In this document: positions 47,823 to 58,272 of the stretch, piece after piece
Layout: each line of letters starts with the position of its first letter
How positions within the stretch are numbered: position 1 is the stretch's first letter
DNA from: Providencia heimbachae ATCC 35613
Lineage (GTDB): Bacteria; Pseudomonadota; Gammaproteobacteria; Enterobacterales; Enterobacteriaceae
Direction of reading: 5' to 3'
Assembly: GCF_001655055.1 (NCBI RefSeq)
Contig: NZ_LXEW01000046.1
Coordinates: 1-64,000, forward strand
DNA: 64,000 nucleotides
The notes under the pieces: model-generated
Database searches by the model: none
Told to the model about the DNA's origin: nothing
The model's input: the letters and a program-made list of their open reading frames with translations, nothing else
Made by a program: the position numbers and the translations under genes

Positions 47823-49689
47823 TTTTATTTCTCCCTCTGAACCAACCGACTAATCCGCCTAAGCACATTAAAAATGCACCGCCCCAAATCCATTGAATAC
47901 CATCTTGTACATAGAAGCGAATCGCGTAACGATCGGTTCCCGTCTTTTCACCTAATACCGCATACCAATTACGTATCACTCCCCAATGAATACCAGGCTC
48001 AATCATTAATTGTTGTCGAGCAGTATAAAAACGGCGTTCAGTAACAACATCATGTAAAAATTGGTTATTTTGACTAATGCGAATAGTGGCTTTTTCTGTA
48101 GTGTAGTTTGATTGTGCAGCCAATTGGAGCGACTGAAAATTAAATTGATATCCCGCTAATGAAATAGTCTGGTCAATTGAGATATTCGCGCTAAGTTCTT
48201 GTTTGCTACCCACAGAAAGCGCAATGCCTGCTGCAAAAATAATCACGCCAGTATGCGCGATCAGTACGGGGATATGCGAATAAATGGATTTTAGGGGGCG
48301 TAACCAAAGTAGCAATAATATAGCGATTAACGTTATACAGGGTAGAACAATAATCAGCCCATATGACCACAGCATTAGCGCTGTAACAAGACAAGCTAGT
48401 GGGATAATAATAATGCGGAGTTTAACGATATTGTGACTTTTTTTATTGATAGAAAATGAGCTTAACGTGATGACAAGTAACATCACTAAGCCAAACGGTA
48501 GCAGCGTTTGGTTAAAGTAAGGGGCACCAACAGAGATTTTTCCCCAACCGAGTAAAGCGTAGATCATTGGATACAAAGTGCCGGTTAGCACAATAAATAA
48601 AACCACAGAAAATAAAATCAATGTGAGTAACAAATAAATCTCACGGCGACTATTGGTGTGGATTGAGGAATCATTGTTTTTTGCTCGCCAACCATAAATA
48701 AACAGTGCCAGAATACTGAGGAAACTAAACAATAAAAATAAAGGGACAGCTCGCACATTATCAAGGGCGAAGGCGTGCACCGAAACTAAGATACCTGAGC
48801 GTACGATTAGTGTGCCTAGGAGTGCCAAGATAAAGGTAATAATAGCGAGTAGCATCGACCAGTGGCGATATAAACCAACTTTTCGAGACGCAGATAAACT
48901 ATGGAGTAGGGCAGTAGAAGAGAGCCAAGGCAGTAACGAGGCATTTTCAACGGGATCCCAAAACCACCATCCCCCCCATCCTAACTCAGTATAAGCCCAC
49001 CAAGAGCCTAATGTGATCCCGACAGTGAGTATGCACCAACTTGGTACCGCAAATCGCCAACACACCCAAGCGATAGTTTGATTAAAATTGCCAGATATCA
49101 GCGCGGCTAGGACTAATGCAGCCACCACTATCAAGCCGCTATAGCCTAAATATAATAATGGCGGATGTAAAATAAGCCCCCAATGTTGCAACATTGGGTT
49201 AAGGTCACGACCTTCTATTGCAGGAGGAAATAAGCGTACAAAAGGGTCTGAGTAAAAAACAATAAAAATTAATAAGGCGGCGGTAATAAAGGCTAATACG
49301 GTTAAGGCTAGAGAGAAAAATTGATTGTTTTGCTGACGATAGCGCCAAGCCAATAGAGTATTCCATCCTGAAAGAAACATAACCCATAACAATAATGAGC
49401 CTTCGTGTCCTCCCCAGACAGCGGCAATTTTAATTATTAGCGGGGATAATCGATGACTATGTTGTGCGACATAGACAACGGAGAAGTCACTTTGTATAAA
49501 GCTGATAACTAAGCAAATAAAGGCGATTAATAAGAAAAAAAACTGTAGCGAAGTCCAGAGCACGTTCTGAGACATTTGCCTCGGAACGTGCCTGAAAATA
49601 CCAACAAACCCAAATAATGAATGAAAAATAGTGATACATAGCGCCAATAGCAGGCTAATAAAACCAATTTCAGGGAGTATCAGTTCCAA
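47815..49689 (-). CDS. nrfE: Haem lyase NrfE (CcmF family)
   Basis: A polytopic inner-membrane protein of 624 residues that presents haem for attachment to NrfA. The tryptophan-rich haem-handling motif [19 protein letters not shown] is intact, as are histidines in the periplasmic loops ([12 protein letters not shown]). It is longer than E. coli NrfE (552) and close to full-length CcmF, including the extra C-terminal periplasmic domain. The E. coli protein appears to be the shortened one. A paralogue, ccmF, lies at 61834-63765. Confidence 0.92.
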   Translation of the reverse strand: MELILPEIGFISLLLALCITIFHSLFGFVGIFRHVPRQMSQNVLWTSLQFFFLLIAFICLVISFIQSDFSVVYVAQHSHRLSPLIIKIAAVWGGHEGSLLLWVMFLSGWNTLLAWRYRQQNNQFFSLALTVLAFITAALLIFIVFYSDPFVRLFPPAIEGRDLNPMLQHWGLILHPPLLYLGYSGLIVVAALVLAALISGNFNQTIAWVCWRFAVPSWCILTVGITLGSWWAYTELGWGGWWFWDPVENASLLPWLSSTALLHSLSASRKVGLYRHWSMLLAIITFILALLGTLIVRSGILVSVHAFALDNVRAVPLFLLFSFLSILALFIYGWRAKNNDSSIHTNSRREIYLLLTLILFSVVLFIVLTGTLYPMIYALLGWGKISVGAPYFNQTLLPFGLVMLLVITLSSFSINKKSHNIVKLRIIIIPLACLVTALMLWSYGLIIVLPCITLIAILLLLWLRPLKSIYSHIPVLIAHTGVIIFAAGIALSVGSKQELSANISIDQTISLAGYQFNFQSLQLAAQSNYTTEKATIRISQNNQFLHDVVTERRFYTARQQLMIEPGIHWGVIRNWYAVLGEKTGTDRYAIRFYVQDGIQWIWGGAFLMCLGGLVGWFRGRNKNV

Positions 49690-49713
49690 ATATCACCTTC
49701 ATTATTCAATGCG

Positions 49714-50670
49714 TTAAGCAACGGTTAATTGGCCTGCGTAGAGGACAAAAAAGCGCAGTAAAAATACCCCGAGTAAACTGGCTCCACTGACCAAGATTAC
49801 GCGAAACGCACTATGACCACGGTTTAACCATTTTTTTAAGGCTAAAGGTATTATAAAGCCAATACCAACCACGCCAATCCAAAACCACATTGTCCAAAAA
49901 CCACCGCCTAAAGCAGCAATTAATGAACGTACCTTACCGTCATCGCCTAAAGCTAAGCCGACAAAGAAGGCGGCTAATAGGAATATTTCTAACCAAACCA
50001 CAAAACTTTCTACACGATGAAGAAATACTGTTTCTTGGTTATGCACATTTTTACGATAGCGTATTGCGATAGCAATTAATGATACGGCGATACCCGATGA
50101 TATTCCTGAGAATAAGAATAAAGCCGGTAATAATGGATTATTTAAAAATGGATAAGATTTTAAGGCTGACAATAAAAAGCCCGTATAAGCACCTAATAAA
50201 ACAGCGAGTACTAACATAGTAATATCGAGCGCACGTACTGCTTTATTTAACCAAGTAAGTAAACGCGGGATAATGCTTAGTTTTGGTAACCATCTTTGTT
50301 GTAGTGCGACGATTTCTTTCTCATAAATTTTAGCCAGCCAAATAACCAGTACTGCCATATAGACTTGAAATAACATCACTCCCATCGACATCACTGAGGT
50401 TGGACTATAGTGAAACATCAGCTTCCAAAACGTCCAAGGACGCGTTAAATGGAGGATGAGGATCAGTAATCCAATCACGATAGTGCTAGGTGCAAGGATT
50501 AACGTCGTGCGCATTAAGGTACTTTCGCTCCCTGCTGCGCTTGGATAATATTGGCGTAGTAATACCGCAATAACCACTAAACCTGCGGAGATACCGATTA
50601 AAAATAGATATACCGCAATTGGCCAATCCCATACGAGAGATTCAAAATGGAAAGCAGAAGCAGTTGTCAT
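49714..50670 (-). CDS. nrfD: Quinol dehydrogenase membrane subunit NrfD
   Basis: A 318-residue polytopic protein (E. coli 318) with eight or nine helices that oxidises menaquinol and passes electrons to NrfC. The family start ASAFHFESLVWDWPIAVYLFLIGISAG is present. It overlaps nrfC by four bases. Confidence 0.94.
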   Translation of the reverse strand: MTTASAFHFESLVWDWPIAVYLFLIGISAGLVVIAVLLRQYYPSAAGSESTLMRTTLILAPSTIVIGLLILILHLTRPWTFWKLMFHYSPTSVMSMGVMLFQVYMAVLVIWLAKIYEKEIVALQQRWLPKLSIIPRLLTWLNKAVRALDITMLVLAVLLGAYTGFLLSALKSYPFLNNPLLPALFLFSGISSGIAVSLIAIAIRYRKNVHNQETVFLHRVESFVVWLEIFLLAAFFVGLALGDDGKVRSLIAALGGGFWTMWFWIGVVGIGFIIPLALKKWLNRGHSAFRVILVSGASLLGVFLLRFFVLYAGQLTVA

Positions 50671-51338
50671 TGGCTAACCTCCCCATATTTGAAGGGAACT
50701 CGATAAACTTTAGGCCGCGTACCGAGCGCAATTTTGAATCGATAGGTCGGCTTTTGTTTTAGCATCTGAGAAACGTCACTTTGTGGATCATCCAAATTAC
50801 CAAATACCAGTGCTTTTGTTGGACATGACTCAACACAGGCGGGTTGCTTGCCATTTTTTAGGTTAGTTTTACGGCAGAAGTCACATTTATCTGCCGTTTT
50901 ATTGATTGGGTGAATAAACCTAACACGATAAGGGCAAGCCGCAATACAGTATTGGCAACCAACACACAGATCAGGGTTAACATCCACAATCCCGGTTGTT
51001 TTATCAATAAAAGAGGCACCTGTTGGGCAAACATCGACACAGGGGGCGCTTTCGCAGTGTTGGCAAGAGTGACGAAAAAAGCGATATTTAACATCGGGAA
51101 ATTCGCCAATGGGCTCGCTACGAATAATCGTGAGTCGCGAAACGCCTTCGGGAACGTGGTTGACTTCTCGACATGCATCCATGCATGCCGTACAGCCGAT
51201 ACACAAATCTTCATCGTGGATCATGCCGTAGCGAATACCGTCTATTTTCATTGTGTTAGCTAGAGTATGGCCAGCTATCCCTCCAACCGCCGCCAGTGCT
51301 CCTGAATAAATAATGAATTGACGACGAGAGCAACTCAT
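50667..51338 (-). CDS. nrfC: Periplasmic Fe-S protein NrfC
   Basis: A 223-residue Tat-exported ferredoxin ([10 protein letters not shown] signal) with four [4Fe-4S] groups: [35 protein letters not shown] and [21 protein letters not shown]. It relays electrons from NrfD to NrfB. It overlaps nrfB by four bases. Confidence 0.94.
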   Translation of the reverse strand: MSCSRRQFIIYSGALAAVGGIAGHTLANTMKIDGIRYGMIHDEDLCIGCTACMDACREVNHVPEGVSRLTIIRSEPIGEFPDVKYRFFRHSCQHCESAPCVDVCPTGASFIDKTTGIVDVNPDLCVGCQYCIAACPYRVRFIHPINKTADKCDFCRKTNLKNGKQPACVESCPTKALVFGNLDDPQSDVSQMLKQKPTYRFKIALGTRPKVYRVPFKYGEVSQ

Positions 51339-51910
51339 GGCTGCTCCTTAAGCAATTCAACGGCTGCTGGGTTGAATAGGGGGTTGTCTCGTTGATCTGA
51401 GTGACAATCTACACAAATTTTTACTTTGCCTTTTTCAGTCAATACCTTCATGGTGTCTTGCTTTGGATGAAGGTCATGGCAGCTGGCACAAGTGACTTTA
51501 GTGACATGCACATCATGTGGCCAGAACGCTTTTTGTAATTGCTCTGGTAAGTGACATGATAGACAAACACTGTTTTGTTGTTCCACGGTGTACATTGGGT
51601 TGTTAAAGCGCATCACATCTTTGACGCCTTCACGGTGATCAGGTCCCGGGTTACCGTGGCAGTTAGTACAAGTCACGGGTAAGTTATTGTTGGGATTGAC
51701 CACATCGGCGTGAGTACCGTGCATGCCCTCTTTGTCAGGTTTATGGCAATCAACGCAAGCACTATCTGCGCTGCGTTGTTGGCTTACAACCCAACGACCT
51801 TCTGCATTTTCCTCTGCAATTTGAGGTGTCGCAGATGCTGAAACTGCCCATAACAAGCCTGATGCCAGCACCCCGGCAGTTAATATCGAACGTAGTACGC
51901 TCATATTCAC
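51335..51910 (-). CDS. nrfB: Penta-haem cytochrome NrfB
   Basis: A 191-residue periplasmic cytochrome that donates electrons to NrfA. The signal peptide ends ASA (about residue 27) and there are five CxxCH sites (CVDCH, CTNCH, CLSCH, CASCH, CVDCH). It follows nrfA by 50 bp. Confidence 0.95.
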   Translation of the reverse strand: MNMSVLRSILTAGVLASGLLWAVSASATPQIAEENAEGRWVVSQQRSADSACVDCHKPDKEGMHGTHADVVNPNNNLPVTCTNCHGNPGPDHREGVKDVMRFNNPMYTVEQQNSVCLSCHLPEQLQKAFWPHDVHVTKVTCASCHDLHPKQDTMKVLTEKGKVKICVDCHSDQRDNPLFNPAAVELLKEQP

Positions 51911-51960
51911 TCCATTGGTTGTATCGCCCCTGTCTCTTTATTTGCAGAGGCGAGTAGAGG

Positions 51961-53394
51961 TTATTTAGCTAACAGGTCATTTTTACGCGCTTGAGCATCC
52001 CACTCAGGCACGACAGTTTTTAAGAACTCGGCTTTTTCAGCATTGATTTTATTCATATCAAGGCCAATCGCTTGCTGAGCTTTCTCTTTTGTTGAGATAT
52101 CAGGAATGGCGATTTCATGGGTAATGCCTTTCGAACCGAGTAAACGCGCCAGTTTAGTACGTGCATCAGCGGCTTTATCCATCGCACCACCTAACATACG
52201 TAACCCTTCATCTGGGGCATGCATATGAATGCCGTGTGAGGCAATAGATAAGTCCCAGCGCCATTGAGCATGACGAATATCAGCAAGGATAGGTTCCATT
52301 TCTTTGTCTGTTGCGCCCGCATCCCATGCAGCTTTGGCTTCAAAGTGAGCACGAACTAACTGATCTTCCACTTTGATTTTCATTTCTTGGATTGCTGTTT
52401 TACGCTCTGCAACGATATTTTGCAGGTCTTGTTTACTTTGCGTGTGGCAAGTACTACAAGTTTGTTCGAAATTATCGAATGGATTACCAATTTTATGGCT
52501 AGTGTAAAGCTCGCCTTTTTCATTCTGTAGCTTAGGCATATGGCAATCAATACAAGTCACGTTATTTTTACCATGAATACCTGCGCTCCATGTTTCATAC
52601 TCAGGATGTTGAGCTTTCAGCATAGGGGCTTTTGATAAGGTATTGGTCCAGTCAGAGAAACCGATATTGTCGTAGTACACTTCCATGTCTTCGACTTTGG
52701 TTCCGTTATCCCAAGGGAATTTGACGGATTTATTTTCACCAGAGAAATAGTATTCAACGTGGCATTGCCCACAAACCATCGATTGCTGGTCGAAGCGACT
52801 CGCTTTATCAAATGGTTTTCCAATGGTTTCCATTGCACGCTCAGCGTAAGGGCGGGATAAAATTAATTCAGGCTTACCTTTTGCAAATTCAGGGGAGTCA
52901 GTTTTATGACAATCTGCACAACCTAATGCGTTGACTATTTCTGGGCCGCCTTTCGCCCATTTACCTTGGAAATAGCCATCTTCGCCATGCTCCTGGATCA
53001 ATCTTGCGACATCAGGGCTTTTACAGCTCCAGCAAGCCATCGGCAAAGGGCCATCTTGTGCATCTTTTGGAGCACCAGTACGTAGCGTTTCACGAACATC
53101 AACAATGACGTAGGCATGACCACGTGGTTTATTGTAATCACGGGAGAACGGGTATCCAGCCCAAAGAATAACTAAGCGGGGATCTTCTGCTAGCGCATCT
53201 TCACGATTTGATTGCTCTGATGTTGCTCTCCATGAGTGGTACTGATCTGGGTGAGCGGCTTCAAATGTTTCGTTACGCGCATTAATTTTTGTTGAATCAT
53301 TTGTATTTGGAGTTTGTGCATGAACTGAGGTAAATAGAAATATTCCTGCAATCAAACTCAATAAGCACAGAGCTCTATTTATTATCTTTGCCAT
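51961..53394 (-). CDS. nrfA: Cytochrome c nitrite reductase NrfA
   Basis: Periplasmic enzyme reducing nitrite to ammonium with six electrons, 477 residues (E. coli 478). The active-site haem is bound by CWSCK, and four others by CADCH, CGQCH, CIDCH and CSTCH. The start at 53394 (MAKIINRAL) follows GAGG with 5-base spacing; a longer ORF start at 53439 runs into the palindromic repeat and is rejected. The signal peptide ends VHA. First gene of nrfABCDE-FG, divergent from napF. Confidence 0.97.
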   Translation of the reverse strand: MAKIINRALCLLSLIAGIFLFTSVHAQTPNTNDSTKINARNETFEAAHPDQYHSWRATSEQSNREDALAEDPRLVILWAGYPFSRDYNKPRGHAYVIVDVRETLRTGAPKDAQDGPLPMACWSCKSPDVARLIQEHGEDGYFQGKWAKGGPEIVNALGCADCHKTDSPEFAKGKPELILSRPYAERAMETIGKPFDKASRFDQQSMVCGQCHVEYYFSGENKSVKFPWDNGTKVEDMEVYYDNIGFSDWTNTLSKAPMLKAQHPEYETWSAGIHGKNNVTCIDCHMPKLQNEKGELYTSHKIGNPFDNFEQTCSTCHTQSKQDLQNIVAERKTAIQEMKIKVEDQLVRAHFEAKAAWDAGATDKEMEPILADIRHAQWRWDLSIASHGIHMHAPDEGLRMLGGAMDKAADARTKLARLLGSKGITHEIAIPDISTKEKAQQAIGLDMNKINAEKAEFLKTVVPEWDAQARKNDLLAK

Positions 53395-53421
53395 AAGGGC
53401 CTCGAGTAAATTTTGCCAACC

Positions 53422-53503
53422 ATTCCCGTGATTCTTCAAGCTGCATGACGTGTGTTGTAAATAATAAGTCTGCGTTCAACAACTCGAATTATTCTGGGTA
53501 TAT
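53422..53503. repeat. Dispersed palindromic repeat, copy in nrfA leader
   Basis: An 82-bp element with ends ATTCCCGTGATTCTTCAAG and CTCGAATTATTCTGGGTAT in inverted orientation, and an inner loop with a TTGTAAATAATAAGTCTGCG stretch. It lies between the FNR site and the nrfA start. Confidence 0.78.
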
Positions 53504-53592
53504 TTTTTGTTATTTATAATTGATAGCAACCGCACGCCTGCCATCATGACATTGCCAACTTATATGTTTAACAAAAAACCACACTAAGAATA

Positions 53593-53606
53593 TTGTTTTT
53601 GATCAA
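53593..53606 (-). promoter_or_regulatory. FNR site upstream of nrfA
   Basis: On the minus strand TTGATCAAAAACAA matches TTGAT-N4-ATCAA at nine of ten positions. At -41.5 it would place the nrfA transcript start near 53558, with a plausible -10 (CATATA or TAAACA) near 53561-53570 and a leader of about 165 nt that includes the repeat. Confidence 0.68.
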
Positions 53607-53892
53607 AGGTAAATTTGTATTAGGTCATTTAATTCGAAAAATTAAATAAAAGTGAGCAAATACACAAATTGATATAGTCATTAATCGTGAAATTGGAAAC
53701 TGTAATTAATACCCTGTAGTTAAGAATAATTCTTATTATTTTCATTAAATTGAAATTATTTAATTGATTGAATTTTAATGTATTTTTGTTTTATTTTTAT
53801 TTTAATATTAATCATGGATTTCATCGCTAAAATTAAAGTGTGCGGAACATCAAAAAAAGTAAATATAATTTTTACTAAAATGACATCAAATA

Positions 53893-53908
53893 TACCACTT
53901 TGGTGGTA
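53893..53908. promoter_or_regulatory. NarP/NarL-type 7-2-7 site (candidate)
   Basis: TACCACTTTGGTGGTA is an inverted heptamer pair with a 2-bp centre, the spacing preferred by NarP. The match to the heptamer consensus is partial. Confidence 0.45.
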
Positions 53909-54096
53909 GTTTTTGGTGTTAATTAAAAATGGCTCCATTAAAAGTTGGGCTTAAATGAAAATTTAATATTTATATATTGTTAATGGATAATTATAAAATA
54001 GCCTGAAACTGCTCTTTTTATAGCAAGTTAATAGAAAAGAGCGTAAATGGGTAAGTAATGACTTATTTTTATTTAAAATGATAGCGTAACCCCTAT

Positions 54097-54112
54097 TACC
54101 TACTAGGTGGTA
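54097..54112. promoter_or_regulatory. NarP/NarL-type 7-2-7 site upstream of napF (candidate)
   Basis: TACCTACTAGGTGGTA has the 7-2-7 arrangement and is about 230 bp before napF. A related inverted sequence (GGTAGTATTCCTACC) lies at 54134-54148. napF in E. coli is activated by NarP. Confidence 0.5.
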
Positions 54113-54172
54113 TTTGTTTTTTGGGGCTCACTAGGTAGTATTCCTACCAATACACATATAAAAATTACGGTT

Positions 54173-54289
54173 TATACCCTTAGTTCATTAAACTGCTTTA
54201 GGTGTTTTGTGCACTCGGCTATCCGAATCATCGTGTTTATCGGGTTTCTCGGCACCGCCTACCTGCAACGTGAATTATTTTAGATATAT
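54173..54289. repeat. Dispersed palindromic repeat, copy in napF leader
   Basis: A 117-bp element with ends TATACCCTTAGTTCATTAAAC and CCTGCAACGTGAATTATTTTAG. The inner part, GCACTCGGCTATCCGAATCA, matches the tandem copies at 34160 and 34283 (GCACTCGGCTACTCGGGTCA). It ends about 54 bp before the napF start. Confidence 0.72.
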
Positions 54290-54343
54290 CAGTAAATTAT
54301 AAAATTTGTAGTACTTTTTGTTGGGCAATGTAAAGGAAAAAAC

Positions 54344-54835
54344 ATGGTTGATCTCACCCGTAGGGGAGTATTGACTGGTGCGTGGCGCAGCGCCGCTCCG
54401 GTAGTTAGACCGCCTTGGAGTGGTACTGAAAACAATTTTATTGCGCTATGTACTCGTTGTAATGCATGCGTAGAAAGTTGTGAAACAACTATTTTGCAGC
54501 CGGGTGCTGGTGGGTACCCGACTGTCGATTTTACGCGAGGTGAATGCACATTTTGTTATGCCTGTGCAGCATCTTGTCCTGAGCCCATTTACCTTCCTCA
54601 GCAAACCCAGCCTTGGGATATATCAATCTCTATTGGGTCTACTTGTCTCGCTTATCACTCAGTTGAGTGTCGTAGCTGTGAAGATAGTTGCGAGCCCCAA
54701 GTTATTTCTTTTCGTCCGTCACTGGCGGGCAAATATCTGCCAAAAATTGAAACGCAGGGCTGTACAGGTTGTGGCGCCTGTGTTGCAGGATGCCCCGTAT
54801 CAGCGATTACCGTGGAGCGTGAACATGCACAATAA
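54344..54835 (+). CDS. napF: Nap ferredoxin-type protein NapF
   Basis: Cytoplasmic Fe-S protein thought to help insert the cofactor cluster into NapA before export (163 residues; E. coli 164). Cysteine groups for three or four [4Fe-4S] clusters are visible: CTRCNACVESC, CTFCYACAASC and CTGCGACVAGC. First gene of napFDAGHBC. It overlaps napD by 11 bases. Confidence 0.94.
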   Translation: MVDLTRRGVLTGAWRSAAPVVRPPWSGTENNFIALCTRCNACVESCETTILQPGAGGYPTVDFTRGECTFCYACAASCPEPIYLPQQTQPWDISISIGSTCLAYHSVECRSCEDSCEPQVISFRPSLAGKYLPKIETQGCTGCGACVAGCPVSAITVEREHAQ

Positions 54836-55103
54836 CTGGCAAGTATGCAGTTTAATTGTACAAGTAAAAAGTGAGCGTATACCTGCTGTGACTGAAGAAT
54901 TGAATCAATTACCTGATTGTGAGGTAGCTATGAGCTCTCCTGAAAATGGCAAATTGATCGTTGTAGTCGAAGGACAGCACAGCAAAACGTTATTAGATAC
55001 TATTGATTTAGCACGCGATATAGAAGGTGTGCTGGATGTTTCGTTGGTGTATCACCAACAGGATGAGCAATGTGAGGAATATGATGAAACTCAGTCGTCG
55101 TAG
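54825..55103 (+). CDS. napD: NapA chaperone NapD
   Basis: A 92-residue ferredoxin-like protein that binds the Tat signal of NapA and holds back export until the cofactor is in. The start at 54825 ([14 protein letters not shown]) is chosen by homology and lies inside the end of napF. A much longer upstream extension through napF in the same frame is rejected. It overlaps napA by 20 bases. Confidence 0.93.
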   Translation: MHNNWQVCSLIVQVKSERIPAVTEELNQLPDCEVAMSSPENGKLIVVVEGQHSKTLLDTIDLARDIEGVLDVSLVYHQQDEQCEEYDETQSS

Positions 55104-57570
55104 CTTTATGAAAGCCAATGCGATAGCGGCCGCTGCTGCGGCGGCAGGTATTGGCGCGCCGAGCATCGCAAAAGCGGTCGTTGGGCAACAAGAAAGTATC
55201 AAATGGGACAAAGCGCCATGCCGTTTCTGTGGTACCGGTTGTGGGGTATTGGTTGGGACGCAAAATGGCCGTATCGTCGCGAGCCAAGGTGACCCTGAAG
55301 CACCAGTAAACCGTGGGTTGAACTGCATCAAAGGTTATTTCCTACCAAAAATAATGTACGGGAAAGACCGCTTAACTCAGCCACTTTTACGGATGAAAGA
55401 TGGCGAATATGACAAAAATGGTGAGTTTACCCCAATTACTTGGGAACAAGCCTTTGATGTCATGGAAGAAAAAGTTAAGACAACCTTAAAAGAAAAAGGC
55501 CCAGAAGGTATCGGAATGTTCGGCTCAGGCCAATGGACAGTTTGGGAAGGCTATGCGGCTTCTAAACTTTTCAAAGGTGGCTTCCGTTCCAATAACCTCG
55601 ATCCAAATGCACGCCATTGTATGGCATCTGCGGTAGTCGGTTTCATGCGTACTTTCGGTATGGATGAGCCAATGGGTTGTTATGATGATATTGAACATGC
55701 GGACGCCTTTGTACTTTGGGGCTCTAACATGGCCGAGATGCACCCAATTTTATGGTCTCGCATCACCAACCGTCGCTTATCTAATCCTGATGTGCATGTC
55801 GCGGTTATGTCGACTTATAAGCACCGCAGTTTTGAATTAGCAGATAATGGAATTGTATTTGCGCCGCAATCTGACTTAGTGATCTTGAACTACATTGCGA
55901 ATTATATTATTCAAAATAATGCAGTGAATCAGGACTTCCTTGATAAACACGTTAATCTGCGTCGTGGTGCAACCGATATCGGTTATGGACTGCGTCCAAC
56001 ACATCCATTAGAAAAAAGCGCTAAAAACCCGGGTTCTGACGCATCAGAACCGATGACGTGGGATGAATATAAAGCCTTTGTTGCGGAATACACCTTAGAT
56101 AAAACGGCTGAAATGAGCGGTGTTCCTAAAGACCAACTTGAAGAATTGGCGAAGCTATACGCGGATCCAAAAATAAAAGTGGTTTCTTATTGGACGATGG
56201 GCTTTAACCAGCACACCCGCGGCGTTTGGGCAAATAACCTCGCTTATAACCTGCATTTATTAACTGGTAAAATTTCTCAACCGGGTTGTGGGCCATTCTC
56301 TCTGACCGGCCAGCCATCGGCTTGCGGTACTGCCCGTGAAGTGGGGACGTTCTCACACCGTTTACCGGCAGATATGGTCGTTACCAACGAGAAACACCGT
56401 GAAAAAGTGGAAGGTGTTTGGCAGTTACCCGCAGGTACAATTCCTGAAAAAGTGGGGTTGCATGCAGTTGCCCAAGACCGTGCACTGAAAGATGGCAAAC
56501 TCAATTTCTATTGGGTGATGTGTAACAACAACATGCAAGCGGGACCGAACATTAACGAAGATCGCCTTCCCGGCTGGCGTGACCCGCGCAACTTTATTGT
56601 TGTCTCAGACCCATACCCAACCGTCAGTGCATTAGCGGCAGATTTAATTTTACCAACAGCGATGTGGGTAGAAAAAGAAGGGGCTTATGGTAATGCCGAG
56701 CGCCGCACTCAGTTTTGGCGTCAACAAATTCAAGGCCCTGGCGAGTCAAAATCAGATTTAATGCAGATGGTTCTATTCGCCAAACGTTTCAAAACGGAAG
56801 AAGTTTGGCCGGAAGAGTTGTTAGCGAAGAAACCGGAATATCGCGGTAAGACACTGTATGACGTGTTATTTGCCAATAAAGCTGTGACGAAATTTCCGAT
56901 TTCTGAATTAGCACAAGACCAATTAAACGATGAATCTCGTGAGCTTGGTTTCTACCTGCAAAAAGGTTTGTTTGAAGAATATGCTGGTTTTGGCCGCGGT
57001 CATGGTCATGACCTTGCGGATTTCGATGCCTATCACCAAGCTCGTGGTATTCGCTGGCCGGTAGTTGATGGCAAAGAAACTATGTGGCGTTATAGCGAAG
57101 GGAATGACCCTTATGTTAAAGCCGGCCAAGGTTATCAATTCTATGGCAAACCAGACGGTAAAGCGGTTATTTTTGCACTGCCATTTGAACCTGCCGCTGA
57201 AGCACCCGATAAAGAATATGATTTATGGCTGTCGACGGGGCGTGTTTTAGAGCACTGGCACACCGGCAGTATGACTCGCCGTGTTCCTGAACTGCACCGT
57301 GCATTTCCTGAATCCGTAGTCTTCATGCATCCATTAGATGCAAAAGACCGAGGATTACGTCGTGGTGACAAAGTCAAAGTCGTTTCTCGTCGTGGCGATG
57401 TGGTCACCATTGTGGAAACACGTGGACGCAATAAACCACCTAAAGGGCTGGTATATATGGCGTTCTTTGATGCAGCCCAGCTAGTCAATAACTTAACACT
57501 GGATGCGACGGATCCGCTTTCGAAAGAGACGGATTACAAAAAATGTGCCGTTAAACTGGAAAAGGTGTAA
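55084..57570 (+). CDS. napA: Periplasmic nitrate reductase catalytic subunit NapA
   Basis: Molybdenum bis-MGD enzyme reducing nitrate to nitrite, 828 residues, the same as E. coli. A twin-arginine signal ([10 protein letters not shown]) precedes the [4Fe-4S] motif [10 protein letters not shown]...NCIKGYF. The Mo-ligand cysteine lies in [10 protein letters not shown]. The second of two adjacent ATGs is preferred by spacing from AGGA. Confidence 0.97.
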   Translation: MKLSRRSFMKANAIAAAAAAAGIGAPSIAKAVVGQQESIKWDKAPCRFCGTGCGVLVGTQNGRIVASQGDPEAPVNRGLNCIKGYFLPKIMYGKDRLTQPLLRMKDGEYDKNGEFTPITWEQAFDVMEEKVKTTLKEKGPEGIGMFGSGQWTVWEGYAASKLFKGGFRSNNLDPNARHCMASAVVGFMRTFGMDEPMGCYDDIEHADAFVLWGSNMAEMHPILWSRITNRRLSNPDVHVAVMSTYKHRSFELADNGIVFAPQSDLVILNYIANYIIQNNAVNQDFLDKHVNLRRGATDIGYGLRPTHPLEKSAKNPGSDASEPMTWDEYKAFVAEYTLDKTAEMSGVPKDQLEELAKLYADPKIKVVSYWTMGFNQHTRGVWANNLAYNLHLLTGKISQPGCGPFSLTGQPSACGTAREVGTFSHRLPADMVVTNEKHREKVEGVWQLPAGTIPEKVGLHAVAQDRALKDGKLNFYWVMCNNNMQAGPNINEDRLPGWRDPRNFIVVSDPYPTVSALAADLILPTAMWVEKEGAYGNAERRTQFWRQQIQGPGESKSDLMQMVLFAKRFKTEEVWPEELLAKKPEYRGKTLYDVLFANKAVTKFPISELAQDQLNDESRELGFYLQKGLFEEYAGFGRGHGHDLADFDAYHQARGIRWPVVDGKETMWRYSEGNDPYVKAGQGYQFYGKPDGKAVIFALPFEPAAEAPDKEYDLWLSTGRVLEHWHTGSMTRRVPELHRAFPESVVFMHPLDAKDRGLRRGDKVKVVSRRGDVVTIVETRGRNKPPKGLVYMAFFDAAQLVNNLTLDATDPLSKETDYKKCAVKLEKV

Positions 57571-57576
57571 TTGGCG

Positions 57577-58272
57577 ATGTCCCAGAAACCTAAGTCACAG
57601 AATAGCCGTCGTCGTTTCCTGCGCGATATCGTTCGCACAGCGGGTGGACTGACGGCTGTTGGTGTGGTACTGGGGCTACAGCAGCAAACTTCCCGTGCGA
57701 GCGGCGTAAAACTTCGCCCGCCGGGAGCCCTCGATGAAAAAGCATTTTCAAGTGCATGTGTGCGTTGCGGTCAATGTGTTCAGGCTTGTCCTTATGACAT
57801 GCTGAAATTAGCCACATTAGCATCAGGTCTGGCTTCTGGGACGCCCTATTTTGTCGCCCGAGAAAATCCTTGCGAGATGTGTGATGACATTCCTTGTGCC
57901 AAAGTGTGCCCCAGCGGGGCATTGGATAAGGATATTGAATCTATCAATGATGCGCGTATGGGATTGGCAGTTTTACTCGATCAGGAAAACTGCCTTAATT
58001 TTCAAGGTCTGCGATGTGATGTGTGCTACCGAGTTTGCCCACTAATTGATGAAGCGATTACGCTTGAACTTGAACAAAACCATCGGACTGGCAAACATGC
58101 ACGTTTCTTACCCACAGTGAATAGCAACCTTTGTACGGGTTGTGGCAAATGTGAGCAGGCGTGTGTGCTAGAAGAGTCGGCGATTAAAGTTTTACCAAGA
58201 TCACTGGCAAAAGGTGAGTTAGGGCATCATTACCGTTTTGGCTGGCTGGAGGATAACAATGGCAAATCGTAA
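57577..58272 (+). CDS. napG: Nap quinol-dehydrogenase Fe-S subunit NapG
   Basis: A 231-residue Tat-exported protein ([11 protein letters not shown] signal) with four [4Fe-4S] groups: [32 protein letters not shown] and [11 protein letters not shown]. It relays electrons from NapH towards NapC and NapB. The ATG at 57577 gives the same N terminus as E. coli, although a TTG six bases upstream is better spaced from AAGG. It overlaps napH by 14 bases. Confidence 0.94.
   Translation: MSQKPKSQNSRRRFLRDIVRTAGGLTAVGVVLGLQQQTSRASGVKLRPPGALDEKAFSSACVRCGQCVQACPYDMLKLATLASGLASGTPYFVARENPCEMCDDIPCAKVCPSGALDKDIESINDARMGLAVLLDQENCLNFQGLRCDVCYRVCPLIDEAITLELEQNHRTGKHARFLPTVNSNLCTGCGKCEQACVLEESAIKVLPRSLAKGELGHHYRFGWLEDNNGKS

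Larger units (their letters stand above)
53395..54343. promoter_or_regulatory. nrfA/napF divergent control region
   Basis: This 949-bp region has no gene. From the nrfA side it holds a palindromic repeat (53422-53503), an FNR site (53593-53606), an AT-rich section (53610-53880), NarL/NarP-type palindromes at 53893-53908, 54097-54112 and possibly 54134-54148, and a second palindromic repeat in the napF leader (54173-54289). I saw no convincing FNR site for napF. Confidence 0.7.

Noticed and set aside
47815-49689. nrfE as a second copy of ccmF
   Set aside because: It is in the nrf operon directly after nrfD and overlaps the fused nrfFG. It is the NrfE paralogue, although of CcmF length.
53395-53439. 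Earlier start of nrfA at 53439
   Set aside because: It lacks a signal peptide at its N terminus and runs into the palindromic repeat. The ATG at 53394 has GAGG correctly spaced and the E. coli length.
53756-53938. Short lysine- and isoleucine-rich frame upstream of napF
   Set aside because: It is in an AT-rich spacer with no ribosome site and low-complexity composition.
53940-54180. FNR site for napF
   Set aside because: Candidates such as TTGTTAATGGATAA match the consensus too poorly to report.
54480-54824. Long 5' extension of napD through napF
   Set aside because: The frame is open by chance over napF. The napD family begins at the ATG at 54825.
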